Position numbers and translations under genes: made by a program. A model generated the notes under the pieces. That model was not told the DNA's origin and did no database searches. It was given only the letters and a program-made list of their open reading frames with translations. This document shows positions 1 through 11,828 of a DNA stretch of 64,000 nucleotides, one piece after another. The stretch comes from Mucor racemosus (lineage: Eukaryota > Mucoromycota > Mucoromycetes > Mucorales > Mucoraceae), in assembly GCA_027405735.1 (NCBI GenBank), contig JAPEHQ010000002.1, forward strand, positions 1,116,001 through 1,180,000. The letters run 5' to 3'. Each line of letters starts with the position of its first letter. The stretch's first letter is position 1.

Positions 1-2013
1 TCAAGGTAATGTCTCTTCGGAAGGATTATCTTATGCCATGATTGCAGAATTTACAGCCGCTATCATTGCTAAATGCTGCGATACTCAACTACAACAATTG
101 CAATTGGAAAACGCTGGAGCTATTCAACCTCTAGTTAATTTATTACATTCTGGCTGTATCAAAGCTCAAGAGGCTTCGTTGGATGCAATTGCAACTTTAT
201 GTCGTGAAAACAAGGTTTTGGGTAATTATATTATTAAATCGAAAAGTACACAAGCCCTATTTTATAATCAAAAACGAGCATTTTTGTTTTTACTAAGTTT
301 TACTTGTATTTTGCAGCTCTTAATTCAAGCCAGTTGACTACAAATACCATTCTTGATTTTGTGAGGGATAAAAATCCTAATATGAGACTAATTGCTGCTA
401 CATGGTAAGCTGTAATCATCTAGTTAATTCGTAATTACTAACACAGACCAGTTTAACAAATTTATATCGTACTGGTGTCTTTAAGGAGCCTTTCAGCGAA
501 ATCACACTTGTTGTATTACCAGCGCTTGTAAAATTATTACAAGATCCAACAGATGATGTCCAAGAAAGAGCTCCACTTGTATTAGCAGATTTAATAAAAG
601 ACAGCGAGGAAATGCAAAAAGCTGCTTTTGATGCAGATGCTATTTCTCGTTTAGCTGAACTTTTGGCTAGTGTATCATCTAAAGATTCAGACGAAGAAGA
701 AGCATCACAATTAGGTGTACCTGGAATGGGAAGTGTGGCAAAGCGAAAGGAAAAGATCAAGGAAAACTCTTTGATTGCGATTGCTGCAGCTACATTATTA
801 AAGGAGGAATGTCGTACACAAGCAATTGAAGCTAAAGTATTGCCTCATGTCATTTCTGGTTTAACAAGCAAGCAGCAACATGTTCGTTTAGCAGCCTGTC
901 AAGCTGCTAAATCATTATCTAGAAGCGTCAGCCATCTTAGAACTAGTCTTGTTGATGCAGGTGTCGCTCCTCCACTCATCAAGGTAATTGTTTATAAATT
1001 GAAATTAATCCTATATTTACATTTAATCGATAGTTACTTTATGATGAATCACTTGTTGTTCAAGCTGCTGCTTGTGGTGCTTTGTGCAATCTTGTGCTTG
1101 AATTCTCACCTATGAAAAAAAGCGTAATCGAAGCTGGTGCAATTGCTCGATTTGTAGAATATTCTCGTTCAAATGATCCCACTCTTCAACTTAATGGTGT
1201 TTGGGCATTAAATAATCTATTATTCAGAGCTGATCTTCAAGCAAAGAAAGCAGTGATGGATGTTTTGACTTATAATGCCTTGATTGAATTGTTGCATGAT
1301 TCAAACCTTGCTATTCAGGAACAAGCATTGGAAATTGTGCGCAATTTAGTCTTTGGTAAACAAGAAGATACTGATTGGGTAATTCAAGGAATTGGAAAGG
1401 ATGATTTATTAGATGTATTGGAAAGTAAATTACAAGTTACATCTAATATGGGTGTCTCGGATGAAGAGGAGACTACAGCCTCTGTAAGTGTTTATAATTA
1501 TATTAGTACATGTTTGCAATTAACAATAATACAACATCTAGACATTGGTACCTGCACTTTATATTGTTGTTAATATGTCCAGCAATGCTGAAAGTCCAAA
1601 AATGGCACTTGTTAGTCGTCCAAACATTGTAAATAGTGTCATTCATCATTTGGTAAGTTGAGATGTTCTCTAATATCCTGTTGATTTGCACTGGCTTACC
1701 CTCTTTCTTTTTGGGACGTAGGGACATGAAGATCCATTAGTTAGAGTAGCAGCAGCTTGGTGTATGATAAATTGGACATGGGCTAATTCCGAAGAGAACC
1801 AAGAAGGTAAAGTTTGAATATGAATGTATTATGATTATTAGAATCTAAACTCTTGCAAAATCAGATTTAGTCAAGCGTTGTCAACGCCTTAGAGAGCTAG
1901 GTATTGAGGACAAATTGAAGATTATGGAAAATGATACAAGTCGAGATGTTCGCGATAGAGCAAATAGTGCTTTAGAACAACTTCAAGAGGTCCTTGCTGA
2001 TGTATCTTTGTAA
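1..2013 (+). CDS. Armadillo-repeat protein, ARMC8/Gid5-like (5' partial)
   Basis: The coding region enters from the left edge and runs through exons 1-221, 317-404, 452-983, 1034-1483, 1542-1652, 1722-1806 and 1865-2013, giving 544 residues in phase. The first intron seen is 222-316; intron 405-451 holds a TACTAAC branch-point sequence. The protein is a chain of ARM repeats (for example GAIQPLVNLLHSG near the start and GVWALNNLLF in the middle). The C-terminus, with the segments AAAWCMINWTWANSEENQ and RLRELGIEDKL followed by a DVRDRANSALEQ helix, resembles ARMC8, the scaffold (Gid5/Vid28 in yeast) of the GID/CTLH ubiquitin ligase that degrades gluconeogenic enzymes. The family call is from memory of the C-terminal pattern; another ARM protein is possible. 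The N-terminus lies outside the window. Confidence 0.72.
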
Positions 2014-2440
2014 ATCTAGATAATATATATATATACATATAATTAATTAATCGATCAATAAAAAGGTATTTTTGTATAAACCATAAACTGATTTTTTAAT
2101 CATTAATGCAAGAAAAATCATAAAACAATTCCTTTTTGTCAGAAAACCTCATAATAAAAATAAATCAAGAAAGAATAACATCTTGCGGTTATTTCGTATT
2201 AGGATATGTATATCAAATTATGTCTTTTTTCAGTCCATGAAAACTCTTTAAAAATAAGTAGTATGTGGTGCGGAACATTTTTCAACTAAAATCATGGTAT
2301 CAAAAAGTAGTTTATTGTGTCTTTTTTCCTTCTCTTGTATGTCGATTTTTGTTGATTTTTTAAAAAAAAGAACTATGTATGAACGATTATATACATTAAC
2401 TGATCTCCATGAGTCTTTTTATATATCTCTTTTTTCGTTA
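2014..2440. other. Convergent intergenic 3' region
   Basis: This AT-rich stretch lies between the stop codons of the ARM protein and the V-ATPase subunit, which converge. It contains AATAAA-type polyadenylation-like sequences just after 2013 and no supported gene. Open frames here are short and of low complexity. Confidence 0.6.
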
Positions 2441-3390
2441 TTAAGCAGAACAGGCACCATTGTCTGCCTTAGCATTTAAAATAAGTGCGACAATTAAACC
2501 ATAAAGACCAAGAACTTCAGCAAAAATCAAAATCAAGACCATGGTAACGAACAAACGACTTTCTCTAACATATCCACGAACACACTTGAAAGTTTGATTT
2601 GAATTAATATTTCGTAAATGATAGATTTTCATCCAAAGAAAAACTTACATAATCACCAACGATACCAATGGCATAACCAGCAGCTAAACCACCCATACCT
2701 ACAGATAAACCTGCAGCCAAGGCAATAAACCCACTAATAAGAGATGTGAGACAAAACGTTTAGAAATATCTAACAAGAAAAATATCTTACGAGAATAAAG
2801 AGTAACCACTAGTGGGTGATACTATAAAGCAAGATTATATATGAGATGTATGAAATATTTTGTATTGACAATACCTACATTGACCAGCCAAGAGTACTGC
2901 TACTACTAAACCGTAAACGGCAATAATACCACTCATAACAACTGGAATCAATGACTATTAGAAAATTAAGGGGTCGCGACAAAAATTTGAATTAGTATAA
3001 TGCGTTGCCTAGCAACAAATGTGTTTGCATATTTTTACCTTCATAACCAACTCGGGCTTGAAGGAACCAATACCGGCAATACCGATACCAGCCTTTGAGG
3101 TACCATAAGCAGCACCAATAGCTGTATTAATAAGGAGAGTAATCGTTTCATATTTTAGTACACGTATTCAAGATATCTTAATAAAAACAAAAAAGACTCA
3201 ATAAATCTAAAACTTACTACTAAATGCCATCTAAAATTCAAATCAAAGCAAAAGAAGAATCAGTTAGTTTTACTCTTTTTCAATTTGTGAGCGTGATATA
3301 TAACATGTCGAAATACTTTACAGCGCAAAATACACCAGCGAACCCGAAAAAGGGAGCATAGTTTGGACAGTAAACTTCAGAATCAGACAT
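2441..3390 (-). CDS. VMA11: V-type H+-ATPase V0 proteolipid subunit (c or c', Vma11-like)
   Basis: Seven exons on the minus strand (3322-3390, 3218-3230, 3039-3121, 2879-2954, 2791-2821, 2649-2733, 2441-2584) encode 166 residues, the usual proteolipid length. The product forms the proton-carrying ring of the vacuolar ATPase. Four membrane helices are visible; the essential carboxylate is Glu142 in [13 protein letters not shown]. The segments [19 protein letters not shown] and VVMSGI are closer to fungal c' (Vma11) than to Vma3, and the loop has SPT as in Vma11, so I favour c'. Exon 2 is only 13 nt. The stretch after GIVGD reads [10 protein letters not shown], which differs from the usual DAGVRG..QQP loop; a missed alternative splice there is possible. 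The gene converges with the ARM gene. Confidence 0.88.
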
Positions 3391-3491
3391 TTTGCTTAGT
3401 GATTATATTATGTTACTATGTAAAATGTATCAAAGCTTTATAACAAAAAGAGTAGAAGAAATACGAGAAAACGTTAGATATAATAACCAAA

Positions 3492-3773
3492 ATGCACACC
3501 TTTCAAGTTTTTTTTTTCTCTTTTGGAGATATGAGTGTTTGGAGGACCTTAAATGCTTCAGGTTGTAGTGGACGTCATCAATGTAACAAAGCTTTTCAGC
3601 ATCGAAAAAGAGGCTACTGGAAGCATTGTTACACGATCAGATCAAGAATCGTTTTCGATAGACTTGTAAGAAGATTATGGCCATATAAATCTATAAGATA
3701 AATAGACACATTTGACATTAAAAGCTCTCAAAATCTATTCAATATGACCTTCTTAAACAGGCAACGGCCGTGA
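3492..3773 (+). CDS. Possible small spliced gene, unknown function
   Basis: An uninterrupted frame from the ATG at 3553 encodes 38 residues of unbiased composition (MLQVVVDVINVTKLFSIEKE followed by ATGSIVTRSDQESFSIDL). Two plausible introns would extend it: 3507-3561, which would join an upstream MHTFQ to VVVDVINV, and 3666-3760 (GTAAGA..CAG), which would replace the stop by QRP and then stop. It sits between the divergent V-ATPase gene and the MBOAT gene. I recognise no family. The upstream donor (GTTTTT) is poor, so the start is uncertain, and the whole call is tentative. Confidence 0.25.
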
Positions 3774-3881
3774 TGAAAGGAATATGGACAAAGTAGATAG
3801 ATGTGAGACATGTCAAATTGATAGGTTTCTCAATTTTTTCTCTGTGGAATTGCTCCTCTTTTAACTGTATAATCCATTAAA

Positions 3882-5399
3882 ATGTACAATATAGTTACAG
3901 AACCTATATCTTGGCTTATAGGTGTGCCAGAATCTAGTATTCGACTCTTTTTAACATTGATCATTGCTTATCCCATTGGCTATAAATATCATAAAATATA
4001 TGTTGTAAAGAACCCTAATGCCAATAGACAAACCAGAAATATGTATATTTTAGGCACAGGCTTTGCTTTGGTTCTCTTTTTTGCTGGATTTCATCTTATT
4101 CACTCATTGATTACTATAGCAATCAGCTACTACTTGTGCTATCTTGGTGATCAATTCCACAATCGCCGTGCTGGCACAGTTGCTGTTTGGGTATTCAATT
4201 CTGTTTATCTTTTGCTTGGCTATTACTATACCGCTTCAGATGGATACGATATCAATTGGACTACATCTCAATGTGTTTTATGTTTGCGTTTAATGGGATT
4301 TAGTATGGACTTTTTAGATGGTGTTAATGCTAAAAATGACAAGGATTTATCAGTAAAAGAATTGACGGGATCACATTCATTTGCTTCGGACTCTCCTTTG
4401 CAGCACTTGCCAGAATGGTACGAGTTTTTAGGGTATTGCTATTTCCCTTCTGCTTTCTTGATCGGCCCACAATTTTCCTTCTCACTCTATAGCCGCTTCT
4501 TGTCTGGGCCTTACAATGGTGTAAATATCAAGAATATGAAACACGTTGAAAAGATTCAGCTTACTTATATTATCCGCTGTGTGTCCATTGGTATCGTTTA
4601 TATCATTATCCTTCAAACAGTAGGTGTATATTATCCTACTTCTTATGTACTTACCAAAGAATATACTACTCAATATTTATTACAAAGAAATGTTAATTAC
4701 TGGTTGTGTGGAAAAATGGTCTATATAAAGTATGTTGGTGTCTGGTTACTGACAGAAGGTAAACATTGCTGTATTCCACATTGATATGCATATTTATATT
4801 GTAAATATATAGGTGCTAGTACATATTTTGGCATCACATTTCAAGGAAATGACAAGACAGGCGAGCCCAGTTTCTCGGGTCTTGCTAATTCCAAACCTTT
4901 AGAATTTGAATTAATGACTTCAATTGAGCATTTGATTCCTACATTTAATATCAATACTAATTTATGGGTCAAACAATACGTATTCAAAAGACTTCGCTTC
5001 TTGGGAAATAAGGATCTATCACAAATCGGTGCTCTTATGTTCCTCGCTGTGTGGCATGGCTTCCATTTTAGCTACTTTGAAACCTTCTTTTTAGAGTTTG
5101 CATTCATTTCTATTGAACGTATTATTCGTGCAAGATTATATGCACCTATTGTCAAGCCTTTGATAGATCAAAACAAGTATTTATTTTACTGCTGGAAATT
5201 GATTGCTTGGATGACAGCTACTACTTGTCTTACATATGCTATGGTTGGCTTTGATTTATTGACATTTTCAAGATGTGTTCAAGCTCATAATAGTGTTTAT
5301 TGGTATGCTCATGTTATCACAATTATGCTGTTCATCGTTCATTTGTCCCTTGGTAAACGCGGTCTTCACAGCAGAAACAAGCAGCTCAAGTCAGCTTAA
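3882..5399 (+). CDS. MBOAT-family lysophospholipid acyltransferase (Ale1/LPCAT-like)
   Basis: Two exons, 3882-4758 and 4813-5399, joined in phase across a 54-nt intron, give 487 residues. The protein is strongly hydrophobic, with about ten membrane segments starting near residue 10, as in membrane-bound O-acyltransferases of the ER. The conserved MBOAT histidine is His374 in LAVWHGFHFSYFETF, and the upstream motif NTNLWVKQYVFKRL matches the Asn/Trp-containing signature of the Ale1/LPCAT branch. These enzymes transfer acyl chains from acyl-CoA to lysophospholipids in the Lands cycle. The C-terminus is KQLKSA, without the dilysine-type signal known from yeast Ale1. Length and motifs are normal and no damage is seen. 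Confidence 0.88.
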
Positions 5400-5925
5400 A
5401 TTTCAACAGTTAAATCTTTAAAATGATCTACAAAACCCCCATCATTTACCACTACTTGTATTTACAAATTATAGAATAATGCAAATATATATATATATTA
5501 TATATATAAATAAAATATATATTCCACAATGCGCCTGATCTCGTATTAGTAAAACCATGTGATGGTTATCTTTTCAATCAGAATAATTTAAACTTACTCT
5601 GTTTAAAGGATTTTTTCTATAGCTTTTGACATGAATACAAGGCTTTTGATACCATGAGCATGATCCTTAGCATTTTAGAATTACGATACTATTTTTTGTA
5701 CATCTTGATGAGAATTAAGAAATTCCTTGTGAGTACTTTTATAAGCGATGTTGTTGTTGGCTTTTAACTTTTTTGTGAAAAAAACAGTTACAACATTTGA
5801 TTTGTTTTTGGTGCAACAAAAAATAATACATACGAAAAAGAATAAAGTGTGTTCTAGTTTGATTAATGATTGAATTTTATTAGAATGTGAGTTTTTATAA
5901 AAGTATAAAGAGGTTTGTTAAATGG
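5400..5925. other. Convergent intergenic region
   Basis: This is an AT-rich 3' region between the convergent MBOAT and NAP1 genes. It contains a short (AT)n stretch near 5485-5520 and no supported gene. Confidence 0.55.
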
Positions 5926-7449
5926 TTAAGATTGCTTGCATTCGGGAGCGTTTTCACCCTTAGCAGGCTATAACAAAAATATTAATAAAAAGAAAATGTT
6001 GTCAACATGAAAATAATCAACTTACAGCGGAATCATCATCGTCATCCTCCTCGTCGTCTTCCTCATCGTCATCATCCTCATCATCGTCCTCATCTTCATA
6101 GTATTCATCCTATTATTAATGCGTTAGTAAATCGATAATATATAAAATGATCATGAAACTTACATCAAAATCTTCCTCATCTTCATAATCTTCATATTGA
6201 AGTGCTTTACCAGTAAAGTAGTCAACAGCATGAGGGATAATTTTATCTTTGAATTCTTCACCCATTTCATAATCAGCTTCAAGCTTGGCGTCTAAGCCTT
6301 CAGCTTCTTCTTCATCGATCTCTTCTTCCTCATCAGGAATAGTAGGTGGACTGAAGAAATAAAAGAAGGAATTTGATGGAACAGTACGCTTGACAACACG
6401 GGTCTTGTTGGTACCCTTATGGCGTTGCTTCTTTGTTTCAACAGTAACAGTTAAATCTTTACCTTCCTTCCAATCGATAGAGCAGCCTTCAGCATGGTCG
6501 TAAACGAAATCACCACCGTAAGCATGATCTTGGTAATAGTAAGTCTTTGTAAGTACCTTGTTTGTAAAGTAATCATTTTCAGAGAATTCAAAATCAAGTT
6601 TGAAGCCAGGTTGTTCCATATAAGACATGCGAACATCAACCAAATGTTTCAAGGCGCCTTCATCTTCTTCGGTAATTGTTTCAACAATTTGAGGGTGGTT
6701 CTTTAAGAGAGTCAACCAAAATTCAGGAATACCCTTAACATCTGCTTCCGATGATTGTGTTTCTTTTTCGTCTTTTTCCTCGACATCTTCATCCTCATTC
6801 TCCTCATCATCTTCTTCATCGACTTTTTCACCCAAAGCAACTTCTTCGTCTGTAGGTTCATAAGTACCGCTAATCACTTGAGCACGTTGATCGTACAAGG
6901 GTTGATACAATTGAAGATATTTCTTTTCTAAAGCCAAAACTTCTTCTTGGAACTTGTTTTCAAGTTCAGCATGTTTGGATTGAAGATACTTGAGACCATT
7001 GAGACGACGCTTAACAGCAGTAGGTAATTGCTCAATGTAACCAGAGGGACGGCCTACCAAGGTACCTAATTTGCCTTGAAGCATGCTCAAGAGAGCGGGG
7101 TTTCCAGTGAAAGCACCAGCAATGGCTGAAGCAGCATCAGTGTTATCAGCTGCGCCTAATCATTTCATAACAATATAATCGCGTTTTAACAATAAATTCA
7201 ATATCAATTTAACTTTTTTTCAATTACCTTTAGTTGTAATGGTTTCCATATCTTCTGAAATAGCGGGAATAGAGGGACGATAGCTTGAAGTCATGGGAGC
7301 AGGGTTGATTGGTGTGTTTTGAGGTGTAGGGGCAGTAAGATTGCCGTTCTTATTTTTAATATCTACACCGGAAGCTATGAAAATTTATTAATAAAATTTC
7401 ATTGATATAATTAATGGTTGATTTATTTACATGATTGTTGAGAATCCAT
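5926..7449 (-). CDS. NAP1: Nucleosome assembly protein 1 (histone H2A-H2B chaperone)
   Basis: Five exons (7431-7449, 7228-7374, 6164-7155, 6026-6109, 5926-5967) encode 427 residues. The start exon has only 19 nt (MDSQQS). The NAP domain is clear from GNPALLSMLQGKLGTLVGR through the dimerisation helix (RRLNGLKYLQSKHAELE), then GIPEFWLTLLKNHPQI, KLDFEFSENDYFTN and SFFYFFSPPTIP. A long Asp/Glu tail follows and the protein ends in APECKQS, like the PAECKQQ-type C-terminus of animal NAP1L1. NAP1 shuttles histones H2A-H2B and deposits them on DNA. Another acidic stretch near residues 150-190 is typical of the family. The first exon and its intron are the least certain part. Confidence 0.95.
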
Positions 7450-8099
7450 GATTAATTTCTAGAATAAATATTATTTTAGAAAAGAGGGAAAAGAAAGGGA
7501 AAAAAGAATTTAGAGTGTGAGTGCAAGTGTGTGTGTGTGTGGAAAAGAAAAAAAAATATTGTTTGTTGTAGGTAAGCTAATGTCTACATACCCAATAGAA
7601 ACAGAATGATTTTTGACTGTCATTAACCCAAAAAAATCTTTTTTGGTGTAAAATGTAACTGTTAAATGTGTGTACATGTACTCTTTACATCTAAAATAAC
7701 GACATCAGTTAGAGATCAATAATCAAATCTGGTACCGTGGCATCATATCAAAATGTATCCTAATCAAAGTTTGGTTGTCAACCTAAAAAGCCTTGATATT
7801 TTCGGTTGTAAATTCAACCTATTTTCTCTTAAAATTCATTGAAATGAGATTGGTCATAATATGATGCACGCAAGGAGTTATTAATTGGAGATACAGCTTT
7901 AATCTTTAAATGGCTTAATGCAATTAATTATATATCTTCAAGTAACCTTCCTTGATATAGCAGAATACCGAAAAAAAAAATGATTGTATACCTAACCCCG
8001 TATAAAATAAGTATCAGGATGTACCTTGGACACTGTAGAATTCATATGAATTGATCTCAGAAGGCTACGCATTCCGATAAATGTTCAGTGTCCTAAAAG
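7450..8099. other. NAP1 upstream region
   Basis: This is the promoter-side flank of NAP1, with a purine-rich stretch (7475-7560) containing a short (GT)n run near 7529-7540. No gene is supported. Beyond about 8.1 kb the sequence passes into repeat family B. Confidence 0.5.
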
Positions 8100-9560
8100 A
8101 ATCGGTAAAATTCAAGGCTGTTTCACATTCAAAAATTTAATCTTCAAATCGGCACATGCCTTCTTTTCTATAACTAACCTCATACCAAATATTTTTTAGA
8201 ATATACCTTAGACATTCCTAAATAGACATGAATTGGCCGCATTATGCTACCTGTTCCTAACTTTATTTTATACCCCATGAAAGAGTCAAAAAAATATAAA
8301 ATTCGCTGCTTTTTCCTTGAAAACTGGGCCTCACTTTTCATCCCTACTCTGCTTTTTTTTTCCATTAAATAACACCACGAAAAAATTATATGCCAATGTA
8401 GCTGAGATGTTCAAATTTAATCTAAAAATGAGTATCCAGAAATATCCTATTTTTTGCAGTTAGTATAATTTTTTAAATACTAATGTTTCAGATTTCTACA
8501 CGCATTTCACTGCTAAAAATTAAAAGCTTTGAGCCTTCATATCTTTAAAAACAATTAAGCTATACTAACATCTTCTAATAATGAAACTTACTTGTTTTGA
8601 AGCGCTCTATAACATACTTTAATATGAAAAAATTCTGGGCATTTTTTTTTTTTCATTTTTTTGACACCTTTGTAGTAGATTTCAAAATATTCGATAAATT
8701 TAATAGCATTTTTTTTTACATTCATGTCATTGAACTCGTTGAGCTCTCTTAGACCCAGTTTAACTGTTTTCAAAATATTAGTTTTTCGTGGAAATACCCT
8801 CAAAAATGTGTGCAAAGAAATATTCTCGTCGCTTTGTAATGATCCAGTTACATTACATAAGCAAATTAGATATATAAATAATAATCAAGAACAAATCAAT
8901 TGCATATTAGTGAATTTATCTGTTCTTCCTTCTTTCCTTTTTATATTTATAACCACAATCCAAATAATTATATATCATTACTTATTTATCATTGTTACTT
9001 ATAACTTATAACCAACAATTGTTATATAATCCCAGATAGTCAGTCATAGGTCATAGGTATCAATCGTATACTAGTAATAGCAAATACAATTAGTTACACC
9101 AACCTCTCTTATCAATTATAGAATCAAAGTCAATCATATAACACCCGGATTATATATCCAGTTTGACAACCAATTGATCTATTACACGCTTCTAACTTCA
9201 ATTTTTCCCTGTATACCTTCATCCCAAATTCTGAACTTGAAAAAAAACTGGCAAAGATCTCGTTTTCTTTACAAAAAATGTAGCTAGAAGGCTCCGCAAT
9301 AGCTAGATCAATAGATAATTTTGCTGCTTATTATTTCAACTACTTTAACCTAACACATGTTTATAAAAAGTGATGTGTATCTTCAAAAAACCTACAACAA
9401 TTTAATTGCATTTTACGTAAAATAAAAGTTAAACCTCAGTTCATATATGCAGTGAGGTAAGATGTGAACTATTTTTTCGAATTTCTCGATGAAAAATCAA
9501 TACTTTCCGCTGAAACAAAACTACAGGGTAGCTTTTAGTTCGTTCTACCTTATGAATACA
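8100..9560 (-). repeat. Repeat family B, copy 1 (interrupted)
   Basis: This block recurs at 18610-19815 (opposite orientation), 29580-30051 (5' part only) and 52800-54020. Shared landmarks are the stretches around AATGAGTATCCAG, CTGGGCCTCACTTTTCATCC and TCATGTCATTGAACTCGTTG. Read on the minus strand it carries open pieces that recur between copies: a Lys-rich 75-residue frame at 8588-8815 ending CYRALQNK directly before a GTAAGT donor-like site, and a 61-residue frame at 8180-8365 with GSIMRPIHVYLGMSKVYSKK. This suggests decayed multi-exon coding sequence of a mobile or multicopy gene. I do not recognise the family. A solo LTR interrupts the copy at 8835-9186. Confidence 0.75.
8835..9186. mobile_element. 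Solo LTR (352 bp) with 5-bp target duplication
   Basis: The element begins TGTAATGATCC and ends GATCTATTACA, so it has TG..CA ends inside a short inverted repeat. It is flanked on both sides by CGCTT (8830-8834 and 9187-9191). The other family B copies run through this point without the insert, which gives an independent empty site. No coding sequence is present, as expected for an LTR left by recombination between the two LTRs of a retrotransposon. Confidence 0.88.
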
Positions 9561-10846
9561 AAAAACCAACACTACGGCCGAGCTGTGCTTCCCATGGGCA
9601 TAATAAAAAATTTTGTGCAGATTAGGCAGCCCAGATGAGCAGAGCAATGAGACCAAGGATTTTTAGTCAATTTATTAAAGTATATCAATCATAATATAAT
9701 TAATAACAAAGATAATTTGAATGGTTTAAAGCAGATGTGAGCGACTCTGATTCAACAGAATTGCCTTATTAGCGAGATATATCAATTTGAAATTTGGGGT
9801 TTGAAAGAGTTCTGCCCATGTTCTTCTGAATTGCACAAGATTTAGAATAAATATTGTAGCAAGAAAAAACTTATAATTTAATAAAAAAAACTGGTTAAAT
9901 TAAATCACACACAAAAACTGAAGAGAATCTTTATTTAATATCAGTAATTTGTCCTTTTTATATACAAATTCTATATTACAATTTCATCCGTTAGATCAGT
10001 ATTTATTTACATTAATAACATAGTATATTTGAGAGACACATATTTCATACAATAAAATATAACGTCCCATATATGCCGCACATTCCGGACCATTTTTCAA
10101 TTAACTGAGAACAATTAGGAATGTCATCCTAGATTAGTTAGCTTACTTTCACAATAAGGATTACAAAATAAAAGGTTCATTATCTTACAAATTACTATAA
10201 TAACCTGTAGACGCAACATCTCCTTTCGGGGTCTAAATAGGAACAACTACAACAACCTGTTTGGTAACATTAAAAGTATTTATTCCTTTGTAAAATTCTG
10301 TTTGTAACACACAATTTTTTTTTTCTTTCCTACTCTTTCCTCAGCTCTTTTATTTACGTTTAAAACTACAGCAAAAAGACCAATATTTTTTATAAACTGA
10401 AATCAAGTAGCAGGTACAAGTACATGTTTTTCCTATTGTTTATTTGGAAATAAATTATTAACTATTAATGTTAGGGCGTATTATAATATCCTTTTCGAAC
10501 AAAAAAAGCATCCAGGACTTAGTCATTTTGTTCGATTATCTACGTCATAATCAATGTTTTTTTGGATTAAAATCGATATCTAACTGCTGAAAAATCGGTG
10601 ATTATAAAGCATGTATATTATTGACTTGATTTGAATGAATGAATAAACTCATGTTAGTCTATTTAGTTTCTAAAAAGCATTTATTTCTATTTAGTGGCCA
10701 ACAGCTAAGAAGAGGAAAACAAGACGTTGTCTTGTACATCACTACAACTATCAAAGGTACACCATAATTATTACTTATTAGCTTGTTATTAATAATTGAT
10801 TTTACTAATAAATCAATTTTTATAGGTCAAAAGTAAGTTTGTTCTG
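9561..10846. other. Gene-free AT-rich spacer
   Basis: No supported gene. The stretch is AT-rich with many stops in all frames. Short open frames here have no recognisable features. Confidence 0.5.
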
Positions 10847-10848
10847 AT

Positions 10849-10943
10849 AAAGCATTGAATAAATTGGCTTGGGACAAAAAGGTTAAAAAGGCGGAAATAG
10901 GTTCCAGCGTTGGCCATGTTTATGTTTATGATCTTGGAAGCGT
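10849..10943 (+). pseudogene. Dynein intermediate-chain fragment (remnant 1)
   Basis: This is the shortest and most decayed of three related fragments. It reads KALNKLAWDKK, then GHVYVYDLGS, corresponding to the last WD-repeat of the cytoplasmic dynein intermediate chain. The former exon end is followed directly by GTAAGATT, which is shared with the other copies, so intron sequence was duplicated too. Upstream coding sequence present in the other two copies is missing here. Confidence 0.6.
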
Positions 10944-11828
10944 AAGATTAAAGCTCAATGTAAATTACCTTTAGCGCAATAATTATAAGGTAAGACTATA
11001 TTAGCATCAAATAAACTACCACATAATATTAACATGCATCACGTTTTACAGTAATAAGCTTGAATCAAGTGGGTACAGCATCGTAAATCCTTGAAAAAGT
11101 TCACAAGTATTATAAAATCTCTTATTTTTAAGACTTACAAGGCTTATAGGCGGAATATTAATTTAGAAAATTATTTTTGTCCAGATCATCAATTTTGACA
11201 TTTTTTAATTTTTTTTTTCTAATTTTGCAAACCTAGGGTCAATTATACTACCAATTATAAAAACAAAAAATATTCACATATACAACATTTAGCGCTCTAT
11301 TTGCTCAATAAAAAATAATAAACATTTTTATTACAAAATATTACGTGAAAATCCTTTAACCAAAAAACCGTTTTTGGGCCAAAAGTACGAAGTTTCATTA
11401 GTTAACATTTAATATCAAGCTTTTATAAAATGTGTATTAGTTATAGCTACAATTTTCTCTCACAATGTAGTATATTTAAACGTTGATTTTAGTATCAAAA
11501 TTTGATTTTTCTGTTTTTTGATCAAAATCATGAGTGTTGGTAAGGGTAAAATGAGTCCCAAAAATGTCCGCTACAAAGTCTGAATTTTCAGACCGTATAT
11601 GGTTAAATATAAGAAAAGTAAAAAAAAAGACACTTTTTTATTTAAAACTTAGATATATACCATAGAATAAGAGACTTAGCCGTTCGATCTTGCTATGCTT
11701 AATTACGGCGTCGCTCTACGGGCTTGCTTTTGCAATTTTTTAATGAATTTACGATACAGTATACAGTATGTGATATGACAGACGGCAGTTTTCTGGTAGA
11801 AAAATGTATGTTTCTATGATAACAATTA

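Noticed and set aside
9441..9656. 71-residue minus-strand frame near the end of family B copy 1
   Set aside because: It does not persist in the other family B copies and has no recognisable features.
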